Positions 44,949 to 56,315 of a DNA stretch of 64,000 nt are shown in pieces. The position numbers were made by a program, and so were the translations under genes. Source of the stretch: Streptococcus equinus (lineage in GTDB: Bacteria; Bacillota; Bacilli; Lactobacillales; Streptococcaceae); NCBI RefSeq assembly GCF_900104225.1, contig NZ_FNJK01000002.1, positions 1-64,000 on the forward strand, in the 5' to 3' direction. Numbering within the stretch: the first letter of the stretch is position 1; the number at the start of each line of letters is the position of its first letter. Below the pieces are notes generated by a model. The model was not told the DNA's origin, did not search any database, and was given only the letters and a program-made list of their open reading frames with translations.

Positions 44949-44977
44949 TTGCGTCTTATTTAGAATTATTCTAAAAT
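44949..44977 (+). promoter_or_regulatory. dpr promoter with PerR box
   Basis: TTGCGT (44949-44954), 17 bp, TAAAAT (44972-44977). TTAGAATTATTCTAA at 44960-44974 matches 13 of 15 bases of the PerR box TTATAATTATTATAA and overlaps the spacer and -10, the position for peroxide-relieved repression. Confidence 0.82.
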
Positions 44978-45042
44978 AGAATCATAAAGAAAAGGAACTA
45001 TTTCCTAAAACCATTGATTTTATTTTTTAGAGGAGGTCGCTT

Positions 45043-45567
45043 ATGACTCAAACAATGACTGAAACAATTTACGCATCTGTAACACATAATATTTCACAAA
45101 ATACAAAAAATGCTAAAACAAAGGCTGTGCTTAATCAAGCAGTAGCAGATCTTTCAAAAGCAGCATCAATTGTCCACCAAATTCACTGGTACATGCGCGG
45201 TGCTGGGTTCTTCTACCTTCATCCAAAAATGGACGAATTGATGGACGGCCTTAACGCTAATTTAGATGAAATCAGCGAACGTTTAATTACAATCGGTGGT
45301 GCACCATTCTCAACACTTAAAGAATTTGATGACCATTCTAAATTAGAAGAAACTAAAGGTTCATTTGACAAGACAATGGACGAAAACTTGGCTCGTTTGG
45401 TTGAAGTTTACACTTATCTTTTAGCTCTTTATCAAGTCGGTCTAGACGTGACTGATGAAGAAGGCGATGCTCCATCAAATGACATTTTCACAGCAGCAAA
45501 ATCTGATGCTGAAAAAACAATCTGGATGTTGCAAGCAGAACGTGGACAAGCTCCTGGAATCAAATAA
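45043..45567 (+). CDS. dpr: Dps-like peroxide resistance protein Dpr
   Basis: 174 residues. The ferroxidase-site signature is [20 protein letters not shown] followed by [14 protein letters not shown], as in streptococcal Dpr. It forms a 12-subunit shell that oxidises and stores iron, preventing Fenton chemistry in these catalase-lacking bacteria. GGAGG precedes the ATG. A PerR box in the promoter predicts induction by peroxide. Confidence 0.95.
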   Translation: MTQTMTETIYASVTHNISQNTKNAKTKAVLNQAVADLSKAASIVHQIHWYMRGAGFFYLHPKMDELMDGLNANLDEISERLITIGGAPFSTLKEFDDHSKLEETKGSFDKTMDENLARLVEVYTYLLALYQVGLDVTDEEGDAPSNDIFTAAKSDAEKTIWMLQAERGQAPGIK

Positions 45568-45586
45568 TTTTCTGAAAAAAAGTAGG

Positions 45587-45614
45587 TAGCGGGCTGATAA
45601 GCTCGCTATTTTTT
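45587..45614 (+). terminator. Intrinsic terminator of dpr
   Basis: TAGCGGGCT pairs with AGCTCGCTA (one G-T) around GATA, followed by T6. Confidence 0.82.
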
Positions 45615-45644
45615 CATGAAAACAAATGAAAACGTGAAAATAAA

Positions 45645-45656
45645 GAAAACGATTGC
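45645..45656 (+). promoter_or_regulatory. Candidate CcpA (cre) site upstream of yqgQ-glcK
   Basis: GAAAACGATTGC matches 10 of 12 bases of the core cre consensus GAAARCGYTTTC. It ends 8 bp before the -35 element of the yqgQ promoter, so catabolite control of the glucokinase operon is possible. Confidence 0.35.
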
Positions 45657-45664
45657 AATTCCTA

Positions 45665-45693
45665 TTGAAAAACAGATATATTTTTGATAAAAT
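45665..45693 (+). promoter_or_regulatory. Promoter of yqgQ-glcK, leaderless
   Basis: TTGAAA (45665-45670), exactly 17 bp, then TGATAAAAT with the -10 TAAAAT at 45688-45693. Seven bases later comes the yqgQ ATG at 45701. No Shine-Dalgarno sequence can fit. Confidence 0.7.
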
Positions 45694-45700
45694 GCTTTGT

Positions 45701-45910
45701 ATGAAAACTTTATTTGACGTGCAGCAACTGTTAAAACGGTTCGGCATTTTTGTCTATATCGGTAAACGTCTTTATGATATAGAGGTCATGAAACTTGAAC
45801 TTGAGAAATTGTATGAAAATGGGTTGATTGACAAGGCTGACTACCTGAATGCAGAATTAATTTTGCGTCGCGAGCACCGTTTAGAAATGGAGAAAGAAAC
45901 TAATGACTAA
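45701..45910 (+). CDS. yqgQ: YqgQ family protein
   Basis: 69 residues, MKTLFDVQQLLKRFGIFVYI then GKRLYDIEVMKLELEKLYENG, a small helical protein always found before glucokinase in bacilli and streptococci; function unknown, though nucleic acid binding has been suggested for the fold. The longer frame runs through the promoter, so the start at 45701 is preferred. It overlaps glcK by 8 bases. Confidence 0.85.
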   Translation: MKTLFDVQQLLKRFGIFVYIGKRLYDIEVMKLELEKLYENGLIDKADYLNAELILRREHRLEMEKETND

Positions 45911-46871
45911 AAAACTTTTAGGGATTGACCTAGGTGGAACAACGATTAAATTCGGTATCCTAACTCTTGAAGGTGAAGTTCAAGAAAAATGGGCAATCGA
46001 TACAAATACACTTGAAGATGGTAAACACATCGTTCCTGATATTGTTGAATCAATCAAACACCGCTTGAACCTTTATGGTTTGACAAAAGATGATTTTGTA
46101 GGTATCGGTATGGGTTCACCAGGTGCTGTTGACCGTGAAAACAAAACTGTTACAGGTGCCTTCAACTTGAACTGGGCACATACTGAAGAAGTTGGTTCAG
46201 TTATCGAACGTGAACTCGGTATTCCATTTGCTATCGATAACGATGCTAACGTTGCCGCACTTGGTGAACGTTGGACAGGTGCTGGTGCTAACAACCCTGA
46301 TGTTGTTTTCGTAACACTTGGAACTGGTGTTGGTGGTGGTGTTATCGCTGACGGTAACCTTATCCACGGTGTTGCTGGTGCTGGTGGAGAAATTGGTCAC
46401 ATGAATGTTGAACCAGTTGACGGATTCGAATGTACATGTGGTAACAAAGGTTGTCTTGAAACAGTTGCTTCAGCAACAGGTGTTGTCCGTGTAGCTCGTC
46501 ACTTGGCTGAAGAATATGAAGGTGATTCAAAAATTAAAGCAGCTATTGACAATGGTGATGTTGTAACAAGTAAAGATATCTTTGTAGCTGCTGAAGCTGG
46601 TGATCACTTCGCAGATTCAGTTGTTGAAAAAGTTGGTTTCTACCTTGGACAAGCAACTGCTAACATCGCAAACATCTTGAACCCAGATTCAGTTGTTATC
46701 GGTGGTGGTGTATCTGCTGCAGGTGAATTCTTGCGTAGCCGTGTTGAAAAATACTTCGTTACTTACGCATTCCCACAAGTTCGTAAAACAACTAAAGTGA
46801 AAATCGCTGAACTTGGTAACGATGCAGGTATCATCGGTGCTGCAAGTCTTGCAAGTCAATTCGTAGATTAA
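45903..46871 (+). CDS. glcK: Glucokinase (ROK family)
   Basis: 322 residues. ATP-binding GIDLGGTTIKFGIL, catalytic Asp in AIDNDANVAALGE, ROK signature and zinc motif FECTCGNKGCLE. It phosphorylates free glucose from disaccharides to glucose-6-phosphate. It overlaps yqgQ, and the rhodanese-like gene follows after 13 bases. Confidence 0.95.
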   Translation: MTKKLLGIDLGGTTIKFGILTLEGEVQEKWAIDTNTLEDGKHIVPDIVESIKHRLNLYGLTKDDFVGIGMGSPGAVDRENKTVTGAFNLNWAHTEEVGSVIERELGIPFAIDNDANVAALGERWTGAGANNPDVVFVTLGTGVGGGVIADGNLIHGVAGAGGEIGHMNVEPVDGFECTCGNKGCLETVASATGVVRVARHLAEEYEGDSKIKAAIDNGDVVTSKDIFVAAEAGDHFADSVVEKVGFYLGQATANIANILNPDSVVIGGGVSAAGEFLRSRVEKYFVTYAFPQVRKTTKVKIAELGNDAGIIGAASLASQFVD

Positions 46872-46884
46872 TAAGAGGCAAAAA

Positions 46885-47265
46885 ATGAACTGGATAGTTT
46901 TTCTAATTGCTCTAGTCGTTATCGTTGGGTGGTTCGCATGGACATACATTAGTGTACGTCGCGCAGCAAAATTCATTGATAACGCGGAGTTTGAAAGCAT
47001 GATTCACACTAGTCAATTAATTGACGTTCGTGAAGTAGCTGCTTTTAAAACAAAACATATTATGGGAGCACGTAATCTCCCAGCTAGTCAAATTCAAATG
47101 TCATATTCAGCTATTCGTAAAGATAAACCAGTTCTTTTATACGACAGCAGTAGAAGTACTGCTCTTCCACGTGTTATAAAAACACTTAAAAAAGCTGGTT
47201 ACACAAATCTTTACGTCCTTAAAGACGGCTTTGATTACTGGACTGGTAAAATTAAAGAAGGTTAA
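46885..47265 (+). CDS. Membrane-anchored rhodanese-like protein lacking the catalytic cysteine
   Basis: 126 residues: one N-terminal membrane helix (about 3-22) and a rhodanese domain (35-122, LIDVREVAAFKTKHIMGARN...). Where active enzymes have a Cys-containing loop, this protein reads LLYDSSRST with Asp87 in its place, so sulfur transfer is not expected; a binding or regulatory role is more likely. It is the third gene of the glucokinase operon, as in other streptococci. Confidence 0.85.
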   Translation: MNWIVFLIALVVIVGWFAWTYISVRRAAKFIDNAEFESMIHTSQLIDVREVAAFKTKHIMGARNLPASQIQMSYSAIRKDKPVLLYDSSRSTALPRVIKTLKKAGYTNLYVLKDGFDYWTGKIKEG

Positions 47266-47271
47266 TAAAAG

Positions 47272-47295
47272 GAAAGTCTTCGGACTTTCTTTTTT
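47272..47295 (+). terminator. Intrinsic terminator after the rhodanese gene
   Basis: GAAAGTC pairs with GACTTTC around a TTCG tetraloop, then T6. Confidence 0.85.
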
Positions 47296-47401
47296 CTTGT
47301 CTAAAAAGGAACATTTATGAGCTTTTAATGAATATTTTATAGTAAAAACTAATTCTGAAAACATTTACACAGCTTTTGACGATGTTTTTTCAGGCGAAAT
47401 A

Positions 47402-47410
47402 TGATATAAT
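47402..47410 (+). promoter_or_regulatory. Extended -10 promoter of typA
   Basis: TGATATAAT; the TTGACG at 47376-47381 is too far (23 bp) to be a normal -35. The transcript would start near 47417 and includes GAGG before the ATG at 47449. Confidence 0.55.
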
Positions 47411-47448
47411 TCAAAAGTTAGAATAAATTAAAAATAAATCGAGGAATC

Positions 47449-49293
47449 ATGACTAAATTAAGAGAAGATATTCGTAACGTGGCGATTATCGCCCACGTTG
47501 ACCACGGGAAAACAACCCTTGTTGATGAATTATTGAAACAATCACACACACTTGACGAACGTAAAGAATTGCAAGAACGTGCAATGGACTCAAACGATCT
47601 TGAAAAAGAACGCGGAATTACAATCCTTGCTAAAAACACTGCAGTTGCTTACAACGGTGTTCGTATCAATATCATGGACACACCAGGACACGCGGACTTC
47701 GGTGGAGAAGTTGAACGTATCATGAAAATGGTTGACGGTGTTGTTCTTGTTGTCGATGCTTACGAAGGTACTATGCCTCAAACACGTTTCGTGTTGAAAA
47801 AAGCTCTTGAACAAAACTTGACACCAATCGTTGTTGTTAACAAAATTGATAAACCATCAGCTCGTCCAGCAGAAGTTGTTGACGAAGTTCTTGAACTCTT
47901 CATCGAACTTGGTGCAGATGATGATCAATTAGAATTCCCAGTTGTTTACGCATCAGCTATCAACGGTACTTCATCACTTTCTGATGATCCAGCTGATCAA
48001 GAACACACAATGGCTCCAGTCTTTGATATAATCATTGACCATATTCCAGCTCCAGTTGATAACTCAGAAGAACCACTTCAATTCCAAGTGTCACTTCTTG
48101 ACTATAACGACTTCGTTGGACGTATCGGTATCGGACGTATCTTCCGCGGTACTGTTAAAGTTGGTGACCAAGTTACACTTTCTAAACTTGATGGCTCAAC
48201 TAAAAACTTCCGTGTTACTAAATTGTTTGGTTTCTTCGGACTTGAACGTCGTGAAATCCAAGAAGCTAAAGCTGGTGATTTGATTGCTATCTCAGGTATG
48301 GAAGATATCTTCGTTGGTGAAACAATCACTCCGACTGATTGTGTTGAACCACTTCCAATCCTTCACATTGATGAACCAACTCTTCAAATGACATTCTTGG
48401 CAAATAACTCACCATTTGCTGGTCGTGAAGGTAAATACGTTACATCTCGTAAAGTTGAAGAACGTTTGCTTGCTGAATTGCAAACTGACGTATCACTTCG
48501 TGTTGAAGCAACTGATTCACCTGATAAATGGACTGTTTCAGGTCGTGGTGAATTGCACTTGTCAATCCTTATCGAAACAATGCGTCGTGAAGGATATGAA
48601 CTTCAAGTATCACGTCCAGAAGTTATCGTTAAAGAAATCGATGGCGTGAAATGCGAACCATTCGAACGTGTTCAAATCGATACACCAGAAGAATATCAAG
48701 GTGCTGTTATCCAATCATTGTCAGAACGTAAAGGTGAAATGCTTGATATGCAATCGACTGGTAATGGTCAAACACGTCTTGTCTTCTTGGCACCAGCTCG
48801 TGGACTTATCGGTTACCCAACTGAGTTCCTTTCAATGACTCACGGTTACGGTATCATGAACCACACATTCGATCAATACATGCCAGTAATCAATGCTGAA
48901 ATCGGTGGACGTCGTCGTGGTGCTCTTGTATCTATCGATACAGGTAAAGCAACAACATACTCAATCATGTCTGTTGAAGAACGTGGTACAATCTTCGTTA
49001 ACCCAGGTACTGAAGTATACGAAGGTATGATTATCGGTGAAAACTCACGTGAAAACGATTTGACAGTTAATATCACTAAAGCTAAACAAATGACAAACGT
49101 TCGTTCAGCTACGAAAGACCAAACTGCTGTTATCAAAACTCCACGTATCTTGACTCTTGAAGAATCACTTGAATTCTTGAATGATGATGAATACATGGAA
49201 GTTACACCAGAATCAATCCGCTTGCGTAAACAAATTCTTGATAAAAACTTGCGCGCTAAAGCAGCTAAAAAGAAAAAATCAGCTGAAGAGTAA
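47449..49293 (+). CDS. typA: GTP-binding ribosome-associated protein TypA/BipA
   Basis: 614 residues. Translational GTPase motifs: G1 [20 protein letters not shown] (switch I), [11 protein letters not shown] (G3), [10 protein letters not shown] (G4). Domains follow as in EF-G without domain IV, with a C-terminal domain unique to the family ([16 protein letters not shown]). It assists 50S assembly and growth under stress and cold. Codon use is strongly biased, typical of high expression. Confidence 0.96.
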   Translation: MTKLREDIRNVAIIAHVDHGKTTLVDELLKQSHTLDERKELQERAMDSNDLEKERGITILAKNTAVAYNGVRINIMDTPGHADFGGEVERIMKMVDGVVLVVDAYEGTMPQTRFVLKKALEQNLTPIVVVNKIDKPSARPAEVVDEVLELFIELGADDDQLEFPVVYASAINGTSSLSDDPADQEHTMAPVFDIIIDHIPAPVDNSEEPLQFQVSLLDYNDFVGRIGIGRIFRGTVKVGDQVTLSKLDGSTKNFRVTKLFGFFGLERREIQEAKAGDLIAISGMEDIFVGETITPTDCVEPLPILHIDEPTLQMTFLANNSPFAGREGKYVTSRKVEERLLAELQTDVSLRVEATDSPDKWTVSGRGELHLSILIETMRREGYELQVSRPEVIVKEIDGVKCEPFERVQIDTPEEYQGAVIQSLSERKGEMLDMQSTGNGQTRLVFLAPARGLIGYPTEFLSMTHGYGIMNHTFDQYMPVINAEIGGRRRGALVSIDTGKATTYSIMSVEERGTIFVNPGTEVYEGMIIGENSRENDLTVNITKAKQMTNVRSATKDQTAVIKTPRILTLEESLEFLNDDEYMEVTPESIRLRKQILDKNLRAKAAKKKKSAEE

Positions 49294-49314
49294 AATAGTC
49301 TGCTAGACTATTTT
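49292..49314 (+). terminator. Probable weak terminator after typA
   Basis: AAAATAGTCT pairs with AGACTATTTT around GCT, but only four T follow, so read-through into the DUF3165 gene is possible. Confidence 0.5.
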
Positions 49315-49382
49315 AGTTCCAAACTTAAAATAAACTCGGAAAACAATACACATAAATTTGAATTGTAGGAAGGAATCATGAA

Positions 49383-49655
49383 ATGTTTTATTTAATTATT
49401 GCAATCTTAATTATTTCATATTATATTTTCATGGCTCCTAAAACAATTCGTAATACCCTTGGAATGATTGGCTTGGTTGGCTTAGTAGCTATGCTACTTG
49501 TATTAGCGGTAATGAGCTTTGTTAGAATCATGCAATCACCACCAGAAATTTTTCTTGCACTTGCTATGGTTGCCTTGGGATTTTTCGCATTAAGGGACGT
49601 CTATCGCTTACCTGTTAAGAAAAATGAAAAGAAGCAATATAGCGAAAGAGGCTGA
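49383..49655 (+). CDS. DUF3165 family small membrane protein
   Basis: 90 residues with three hydrophobic stretches (1-18, 25-48, 57-70) and a basic tail; I recognise it as the streptococcal DUF3165 family, function unknown. AGGAAGG is spaced better for an ATG at 49378 that opens a five-codon frame (MKCFI) overlapping this start, so initiation here may depend on re-initiation. It lies between typA and murD in many streptococci. Confidence 0.8.
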   Translation: MFYLIIAILIISYYIFMAPKTIRNTLGMIGLVGLVAMLLVLAVMSFVRIMQSPPEIFLALAMVALGFFALRDVYRLPVKKNEKKQYSERG

Positions 49656-49675
49656 GTATTTACTCAGCTTTTTTT
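49650..49675 (+). terminator. Intrinsic terminator after the DUF3165 gene
   Basis: GGCTGAGT pairs with ACTCAGCT around ATTT, then T7; it overlaps the stop codon. Confidence 0.8.
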
Positions 49676-49797
49676 GTCATAAACACTCTATCAGACATTG
49701 CGACACTAAGATTGTCTTAAATGCCGTAGAATGATTGAAAAACACCTTAAATAAAGGTAGAATAATATTATATTTGCAATGTTAGAATGGATATATT

Positions 49798-51153
49798 ATG
49801 AAAAAAATTGAAACATTTGAAAATAAAAAAGTCTTAGTTCTTGGTTTAGCAAAATCTGGAGAAGCTGCAGCGCGACTCCTTGAAAAATTGGGTGCCATTG
49901 TTACCGTTAATGACGGTAAACCATTTGATGAAAATCCAGCTGCACAATCACTTCTTGAAGAAGGAATTAAAGTTATTTGCGGTAGCCACCCATTGGAACT
50001 TTTGGATGAAAATTTCGAATTAATGGTTAAAAACCCAGGTATTCGTTACGACAATCCGATGGTAGCTCGTGCGATTGAAAAAAATATTCCGGTCAACACA
50101 GAAGTTGAATTAGCTTATATGATTTCTGATGCTCCAATTATTGGGATTACAGGTTCAAATGGTAAAACAACGACAACAACAATGATTGCTGAAACACTTA
50201 ATAATGGCGGTAAATCAGGTCTTCTTTCTGGAAATATTGGTTTTCCTGCTTCTGAAGTGGCTCAAACAGCGACAGATAAAGATACTTTGGTTATGGAATT
50301 GTCTTCTTTCCAATTAATGGGAACTGATACTTTCCACCCACATATCGCTGTTATCACGAACCTTATGCCAACTCATATTGATTATCACGGTACTTTTGAA
50401 GACTACGTTGCAGCAAAATGGAATATTCAAAAGAATATGACTGCTGATGATTTTGTAGTGCTTAATTTTAACCAAGATTTGGCAAAAGAATTGGCTCAAA
50501 AAACAGCAGCGCAAGTTGTACCATTTTCTACAACTGAAAAAGTTGATGGTGCATACCTTGATGGCGATACTTTGTACTTTAAAGGCGAAGCCATTATGAA
50601 AGCCTCAGAAATCGGTGTTCCTGGTAGCCACAATGTTGAAAATGCTTTAGCAACAATCGCAGTAGCTAAATTATCAGGAATTGCAAATGATGCTATTAAA
50701 GAAACATTAGCTCACTTTGGAGGTGTTAAGCACCGACTTCAAGCACTTGGTGAAGTTAATGGTATTAAGTTCTACAACGATTCTAAATCAACTAACATTC
50801 TAGCTACTCAAAAAGCTCTTTCTGGTTTTGATAATTCAAAAGTAATTTTGATTGCTGGTGGTCTTGATCGCGGAAATGAATTTGATGAACTTGTTCCAGA
50901 TATTACTGGTGTTAAATTAATGGTTATTCTTGGTGAATCAGCACCACGCGTGAAACGTGCGGCAGATAAAGCTAATGTTCCTTATGTCGATGCTAAAGAT
51001 GTTGCTGATGCAGCTCGTATTGCTTATGGTAAAGCTGAAGCTGGTGATGTCGTTCTTCTAAGTCCAGCTAATGCAAGTTGGGATATGTACAAGAGCTTTG
51101 AAGTTCGTGGTGATGAATTCATCGCAACTTTTGAAGCCATTAAAGGAGAATAA
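49798..51153 (+). CDS. murD: UDP-N-acetylmuramoylalanine-D-glutamate ligase
   Basis: 451 residues. Mur ligase motifs: N-terminal [20 protein letters not shown] loop [15 protein letters not shown], and [16 protein letters not shown]. It adds D-Glu to UDP-MurNAc-L-Ala in peptidoglycan synthesis. Extended -10 TGTTAGAAT at 49780-49788 is only 9 bases from the ATG and no Shine-Dalgarno sequence is visible, so the leader would be two or three bases at most. First gene of the wall/division cluster. Confidence 0.95.
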   Translation: MKKIETFENKKVLVLGLAKSGEAAARLLEKLGAIVTVNDGKPFDENPAAQSLLEEGIKVICGSHPLELLDENFELMVKNPGIRYDNPMVARAIEKNIPVNTEVELAYMISDAPIIGITGSNGKTTTTTMIAETLNNGGKSGLLSGNIGFPASEVAQTATDKDTLVMELSSFQLMGTDTFHPHIAVITNLMPTHIDYHGTFEDYVAAKWNIQKNMTADDFVVLNFNQDLAKELAQKTAAQVVPFSTTEKVDGAYLDGDTLYFKGEAIMKASEIGVPGSHNVENALATIAVAKLSGIANDAIKETLAHFGGVKHRLQALGEVNGIKFYNDSKSTNILATQKALSGFDNSKVILIAGGLDRGNEFDELVPDITGVKLMVILGESAPRVKRAADKANVPYVDAKDVADAARIAYGKAEAGDVVLLSPANASWDMYKSFEVRGDEFIATFEAIKGE

Positions 51154-51155
51154 GC

Positions 51156-52256
51156 ATGGCTAAGAAAATTGTCTTTACCGGTGGTGGTACCGTAGGTCAT
51201 GTTACTTTGAATTTGATTCTTATCCCGAAATTCATCAAAGATGGTTGGGAAGTTCACTATATCGGTGATAAACACGGAATCGAGCATGAACAAATTGAGA
51301 AATCAGGTTTAGATGTCACTTTCCATTCTATTGCAACAGGAAAACTAAGACGTTATTTCTCATGGCAAAATATGCTTGATGTGTTTAAAGTTTCATTTGG
51401 TATTCTTCAATCAATTGCTATTATTGCTAAAATTCGTCCACAAGCCCTTTTCTCAAAAGGTGGCTTTGTATCAGTCCCACCAGTTATTGCGGCAAAAACA
51501 CTAGGTGTTCCTGTTTTTGTTCATGAATCTGACTTATCAATGGGACTTGCTAATAAAATCGCTTATAAATTTGCGACTACAATGTACACAACATTTGAAC
51601 AAGCTGAAGGCTTGGTGAAAGCAAAACATGTTGGTGCGATTACAAAAGTTGGTAGTAAAGTTGCTTATGATGAAAGCAAAATTGAAGATATTAAAAAACA
51701 CTTTAACCCTGACTTGAAAACACTTCTTTTCATCGGTGGTTCTGCGGGGGCACGTGTTTTTAATGACTTTATTACAAATACCCCTGAATTGGTTGAACAC
51801 TACAATGTTATCAATATTTCAGGAGATAAAAGTTTAAACGGATTGAGTCAAAATCTCTATCGAGTTGATTATGTCACAGACCTTTATCAGCCTTTGATGG
51901 ACATGGCAGATGCTGTTGTGACACGCGGTGGTTCAAATACTATTTTTGAGTTGGTTGCCATGAATAAATTACACTTGATTGTGCCTCTTGGAAAAGAAGC
52001 TAGTCGAGGAGACCAACTGGAAAATGCTGCTTATTTTGAGAAAAAAGGCTATGCTCGCCAACTTTCTGAAGACAAGCTAACATTTTCAAACTTAGAAGAA
52101 GAGTTAACACAACTTTTTGAACAAGAAAATAGCTATCACACACAAATGAAAAATTCCACTGAAATCAAGTCACAAGAAGAGTTTTATGATCTGCTTAAGC
52201 AAGATATTTCTAAGACTGCAAAAAGGAATTTAAATGACAAAAAAGAAAGAGCCTAA
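51156..52256 (+). CDS. murG: UDP-GlcNAc transferase MurG
   Basis: 366 residues, GT-B fold: [17 protein letters not shown] at the N-terminus, [13 protein letters not shown], and [17 protein letters not shown] in the donor-binding half. It adds GlcNAc to lipid I to give lipid II on the inner membrane face. Starts two bases after murD; its last 23 bases overlap divIB. Confidence 0.95.
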   Translation: MAKKIVFTGGGTVGHVTLNLILIPKFIKDGWEVHYIGDKHGIEHEQIEKSGLDVTFHSIATGKLRRYFSWQNMLDVFKVSFGILQSIAIIAKIRPQALFSKGGFVSVPPVIAAKTLGVPVFVHESDLSMGLANKIAYKFATTMYTTFEQAEGLVKAKHVGAITKVGSKVAYDESKIEDIKKHFNPDLKTLLFIGGSAGARVFNDFITNTPELVEHYNVINISGDKSLNGLSQNLYRVDYVTDLYQPLMDMADAVVTRGGSNTIFELVAMNKLHLIVPLGKEASRGDQLENAAYFEKKGYARQLSEDKLTFSNLEEELTQLFEQENSYHTQMKNSTEIKSQEEFYDLLKQDISKTAKRNLNDKKERA

Positions 52257-53466
52257 AAAAAGTCAAAAAGCTAAATCAGAAAAAAAATCAGCTTTGACGG
52301 AATGGCAAAAACGTAATATTGAGTTTCTAAAGAAAAAAGAAGCTGAAAAAGCGGAAAAGAAAAAACGCCAAGAAAAATTACGCTTAGAGCGCAAGCCGAA
52401 AGCAATAGATACTGATACCAAAGCTGAAAAAGTCGAAGAAAAAGCTTTGACTGCAGAAGAAAAGAAAAAGGCTAAAGAAGCTAAAAAAGAAGAAGCTAGA
52501 AAAGCCAAAGAGGCTAAAAAATTACAAAAACTGGAAGCCAAAAAAGAGAAAACACCTCTTCAAAAAGCGATTCATCATGCGCTACCAGTTATCATCACTT
52601 CAGCCGTGCTTTTGTTGGTATCAATTTTTTTGGTAACGCCGTTTAGTAAAAAGAAAATCATTACTGTTACAGGGGCGTCTACTATCAGTCAAGAAGAAGT
52701 CATTAAAGACTCAGGAATCAAACCATCTAATTACCTCTTCTCATTGATTTTCCACCATTCGGCTTATGAAAAGAATATTATCACTAAAAATAAAATGGTG
52801 AAAAGTGCTAGTTTTGCTTATCGTTTTCCAAATAAGCTAAACATAGATGTCAAAGAGTATAATATTATTGCCTATGCTCAGACCGACGATGGTTACCAAC
52901 CAATCCTTGAAAATGGGACACGAATCGGTCTTGTAGGGGCTTCTGAATTACCAGATAGTTTCCTAACGATTAATCTATCATCAGAAAAAGATATTCAAAA
53001 ACTAGTCAAAGCTTTTTCAAAGTTGGACAAAGATTTGGTTAATCAAATTCAAATTGTTAGTTCAGCTGATTCTGCGACAACATCAGACTTGCTGAAATTG
53101 GAGATGCATGACGGAAATGTCATTCGTGTTCCTCTGTCTGAACTGACTAAAAAATTGCCTTATTATTTAAAAATTAAGGATAGTTTACCTGAAAATAGTA
53201 TCGTCGATATGGAAGTCGGAATTTATGCAACTTCTGAGTCTATTGAAGCATCTGTTGCAGCAGACAAAGAAAAAGCTAAAAATGAAAATAAATCAGAATC
53301 GGATGCTAAAACTGATGAAGAACAAGCCTCTCAAACGGAATCAACTGAGGATGTGACAGCAACTGAGTCAACCGAGGCTGAAAGCGGTGAAAATCAATCC
53401 TCTGAAGCAAGTAACGAAGAGCAGGCAGATAACAATCAAGCAGCTGAACAAGCAGCTCAACAATAA
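52234..53466 (+). CDS. divIB: Cell division protein DivIB/FtsQ
   Basis: 410 residues: a long, very basic cytoplasmic part with Lys/Ala/Glu coiled coil (1-110), one membrane helix (about 118-136), the POTRA-type FtsQ domain ([19 protein letters not shown] onward) and an acidic, Ser/Glu/Gln-rich tail after residue 345. It joins the divisome at the septum with DivIC and FtsL. Overlaps murG by 23 bases. Length variation in the tail is usual in streptococci. Confidence 0.93.
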   Translation: MTKKKEPKKSQKAKSEKKSALTEWQKRNIEFLKKKEAEKAEKKKRQEKLRLERKPKAIDTDTKAEKVEEKALTAEEKKKAKEAKKEEARKAKEAKKLQKLEAKKEKTPLQKAIHHALPVIITSAVLLLVSIFLVTPFSKKKIITVTGASTISQEEVIKDSGIKPSNYLFSLIFHHSAYEKNIITKNKMVKSASFAYRFPNKLNIDVKEYNIIAYAQTDDGYQPILENGTRIGLVGASELPDSFLTINLSSEKDIQKLVKAFSKLDKDLVNQIQIVSSADSATTSDLLKLEMHDGNVIRVPLSELTKKLPYYLKIKDSLPENSIVDMEVGIYATSESIEASVAADKEKAKNENKSESDAKTDEEQASQTESTEDVTATESTEAESGENQSSEASNEEQADNNQAAEQAAQQ

Positions 53467-53483
53467 AATTAAGTTTATATAAC

Positions 53484-53518
53484 AAAAAACGTAAAATGAT
53501 AACATTTTACGTTTTTTT
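53484..53518 (+). terminator. Intrinsic terminator between divIB and ftsA
   Basis: A perfect 15-bp stem, AAAAAACGTAAAATG / CATTTTACGTTTTTT, with ATAA loop and T7. It separates the mur/divIB part from ftsA-ftsZ. Confidence 0.9.
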
Positions 53519-53519
53519 A

Positions 53520-53528
53520 TGATATAAT
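53520..53528 (+). promoter_or_regulatory. Extended -10 promoter of ftsA-ftsZ
   Basis: TGATATAAT directly after the terminator; the start site would be near 53535 with about 65 nt of leader. No clear -35. Confidence 0.6.
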
Positions 53529-53601
53529 ATTTTCTGAATAATTCTGATTTTATGCAGATTTTAGAATAGTAAATGATTGGAAAGATAGTGAGGTCGAGTG
53601 A

Positions 53602-54969
53602 ATGGCTAGAAATGGCTTTTTTACAGGATTGGATATAGGAACAAGCTCGATTAAAGTTCTAGTAGCAGAATTTGTTTCTGGCGAAATGAACGTGATTGGT
53701 GTGAGTAACGTTCCCAGTACGGGAGTAAAAGACGGTATTATTATAGATATTGAAGCAGCTGCAGAAGCAATCAAAACAGCGGTTGAACAAGCAGAAGAGA
53801 AAGCTGGAATGACAATTGATAAGATTAATGTTGGTCTTCCTGCAAACTTGCTTCAAATTGAACCGACTCAAGGTATGATTCCGGTTCCTAGTGAATCAAA
53901 AGAAATTAAAGATGAAGATGTTGATAGCGTCGTTAAATCAGCATTAACAAAGAGCATTACTCCGGAACGAGAAGTAATCTCTTTGATTCCAGAAGAATTC
54001 ATTGTTGATGGTTTCCAAGGCATTCGTGATCCACGCGGTATGATGGGGATTCGTTTGGAAATGCGTGGCTTGATTTATACTGGACCAACAACAATTCTTC
54101 ATAACCTTCGTAAAACGGTAGAACGTGCTGGAATCAGTGTTGAAAATGTTATTATTTCACCACTTGCTTTGGCAAAATCAGTACTTAACGAAGGTGAACG
54201 TGAATTTGGTGCTACTGTGATTGATATGGGTGGCGGTCAAACAACCGTTGCTTCTATGCGAGCACAAGAATTACAATATACAAACATCTACCCAGAAGGT
54301 GGCGAATATGTCACTAAAGACATTTCAAAAGTCTTGAAAACTTCTATGGAAATTGCTGAAGCCCTTAAATTTAACTTTGGTCAAGCAAACTTAGAAGAAG
54401 CAAGCCTTTCAGAAACAGTTCAAGTTGATGTTGTTGGTAGCGAGTCACCTATTTCAGTTAGTGAGCGCTACTTGTCAGAAATCATTTCTGCACGTGTTCG
54501 TCACATTCTAGATCGTGTTAAACAAGATTTGGAACGTGGACGTCTACTTGATCTACCTGGAGGAATTATCCTTGTTGGTGGTGGAGCAATCATGCCAGGT
54601 GTGGTTGAAGTTGCTCAAGAAATCTTTGGAACAACTGTCAAACTACATGTTCCAAATCAAGTTGGTATCCGTAACCCAATGTTTGCTAACGTTATTAGCT
54701 TAGTTGAATACGTTGGTACAATGAGCGAAGTTGATGTTATTGCTCAACGCGCGGTTTCTGGTGAAGAATTACTTCGTCGCAAACCAGTTGATTTCGAACC
54801 ACAACCACAAGTACAACCACGAGTAATGTATAACAATGAACCAGCTGTATCTGTTAACGAAAACATGGTACCACAACCTGCTCCGGTTCAACCTGTACAA
54901 AGACACGAAGAACCAAAATCAAAATTCAGTGAACGTGTCCGTGGTATTTTCGGAAGTATGTTTGACTAA
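53602..54969 (+). CDS. ftsA: Cell division protein FtsA
   Basis: 455 residues, actin-like: FTGLDIGTSSIKVLVAEF (phosphate 1), ATVIDMGGGQTTVAS (phosphate 2), ILVGGGAIMPGV (adenosine). SHS2 domain with LPANLLQIEP. The C-terminal FSERVRGIFGSMFD is the amphipathic membrane-binding helix after a Pro/Gln-rich linker. It tethers FtsZ to the membrane. GTGAGG precedes the ATG; ftsZ follows after 20 bases. Confidence 0.96.
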   Translation: MARNGFFTGLDIGTSSIKVLVAEFVSGEMNVIGVSNVPSTGVKDGIIIDIEAAAEAIKTAVEQAEEKAGMTIDKINVGLPANLLQIEPTQGMIPVPSESKEIKDEDVDSVVKSALTKSITPEREVISLIPEEFIVDGFQGIRDPRGMMGIRLEMRGLIYTGPTTILHNLRKTVERAGISVENVIISPLALAKSVLNEGEREFGATVIDMGGGQTTVASMRAQELQYTNIYPEGGEYVTKDISKVLKTSMEIAEALKFNFGQANLEEASLSETVQVDVVGSESPISVSERYLSEIISARVRHILDRVKQDLERGRLLDLPGGIILVGGGAIMPGVVEVAQEIFGTTVKLHVPNQVGIRNPMFANVISLVEYVGTMSEVDVIAQRAVSGEELLRRKPVDFEPQPQVQPRVMYNNEPAVSVNENMVPQPAPVQPVQRHEEPKSKFSERVRGIFGSMFD

Positions 54970-54980
54970 ACAATAAGTGA

Positions 54981-56314
<1,334 letters not shown>

Positions 56315-56315
<1 letters not shown>

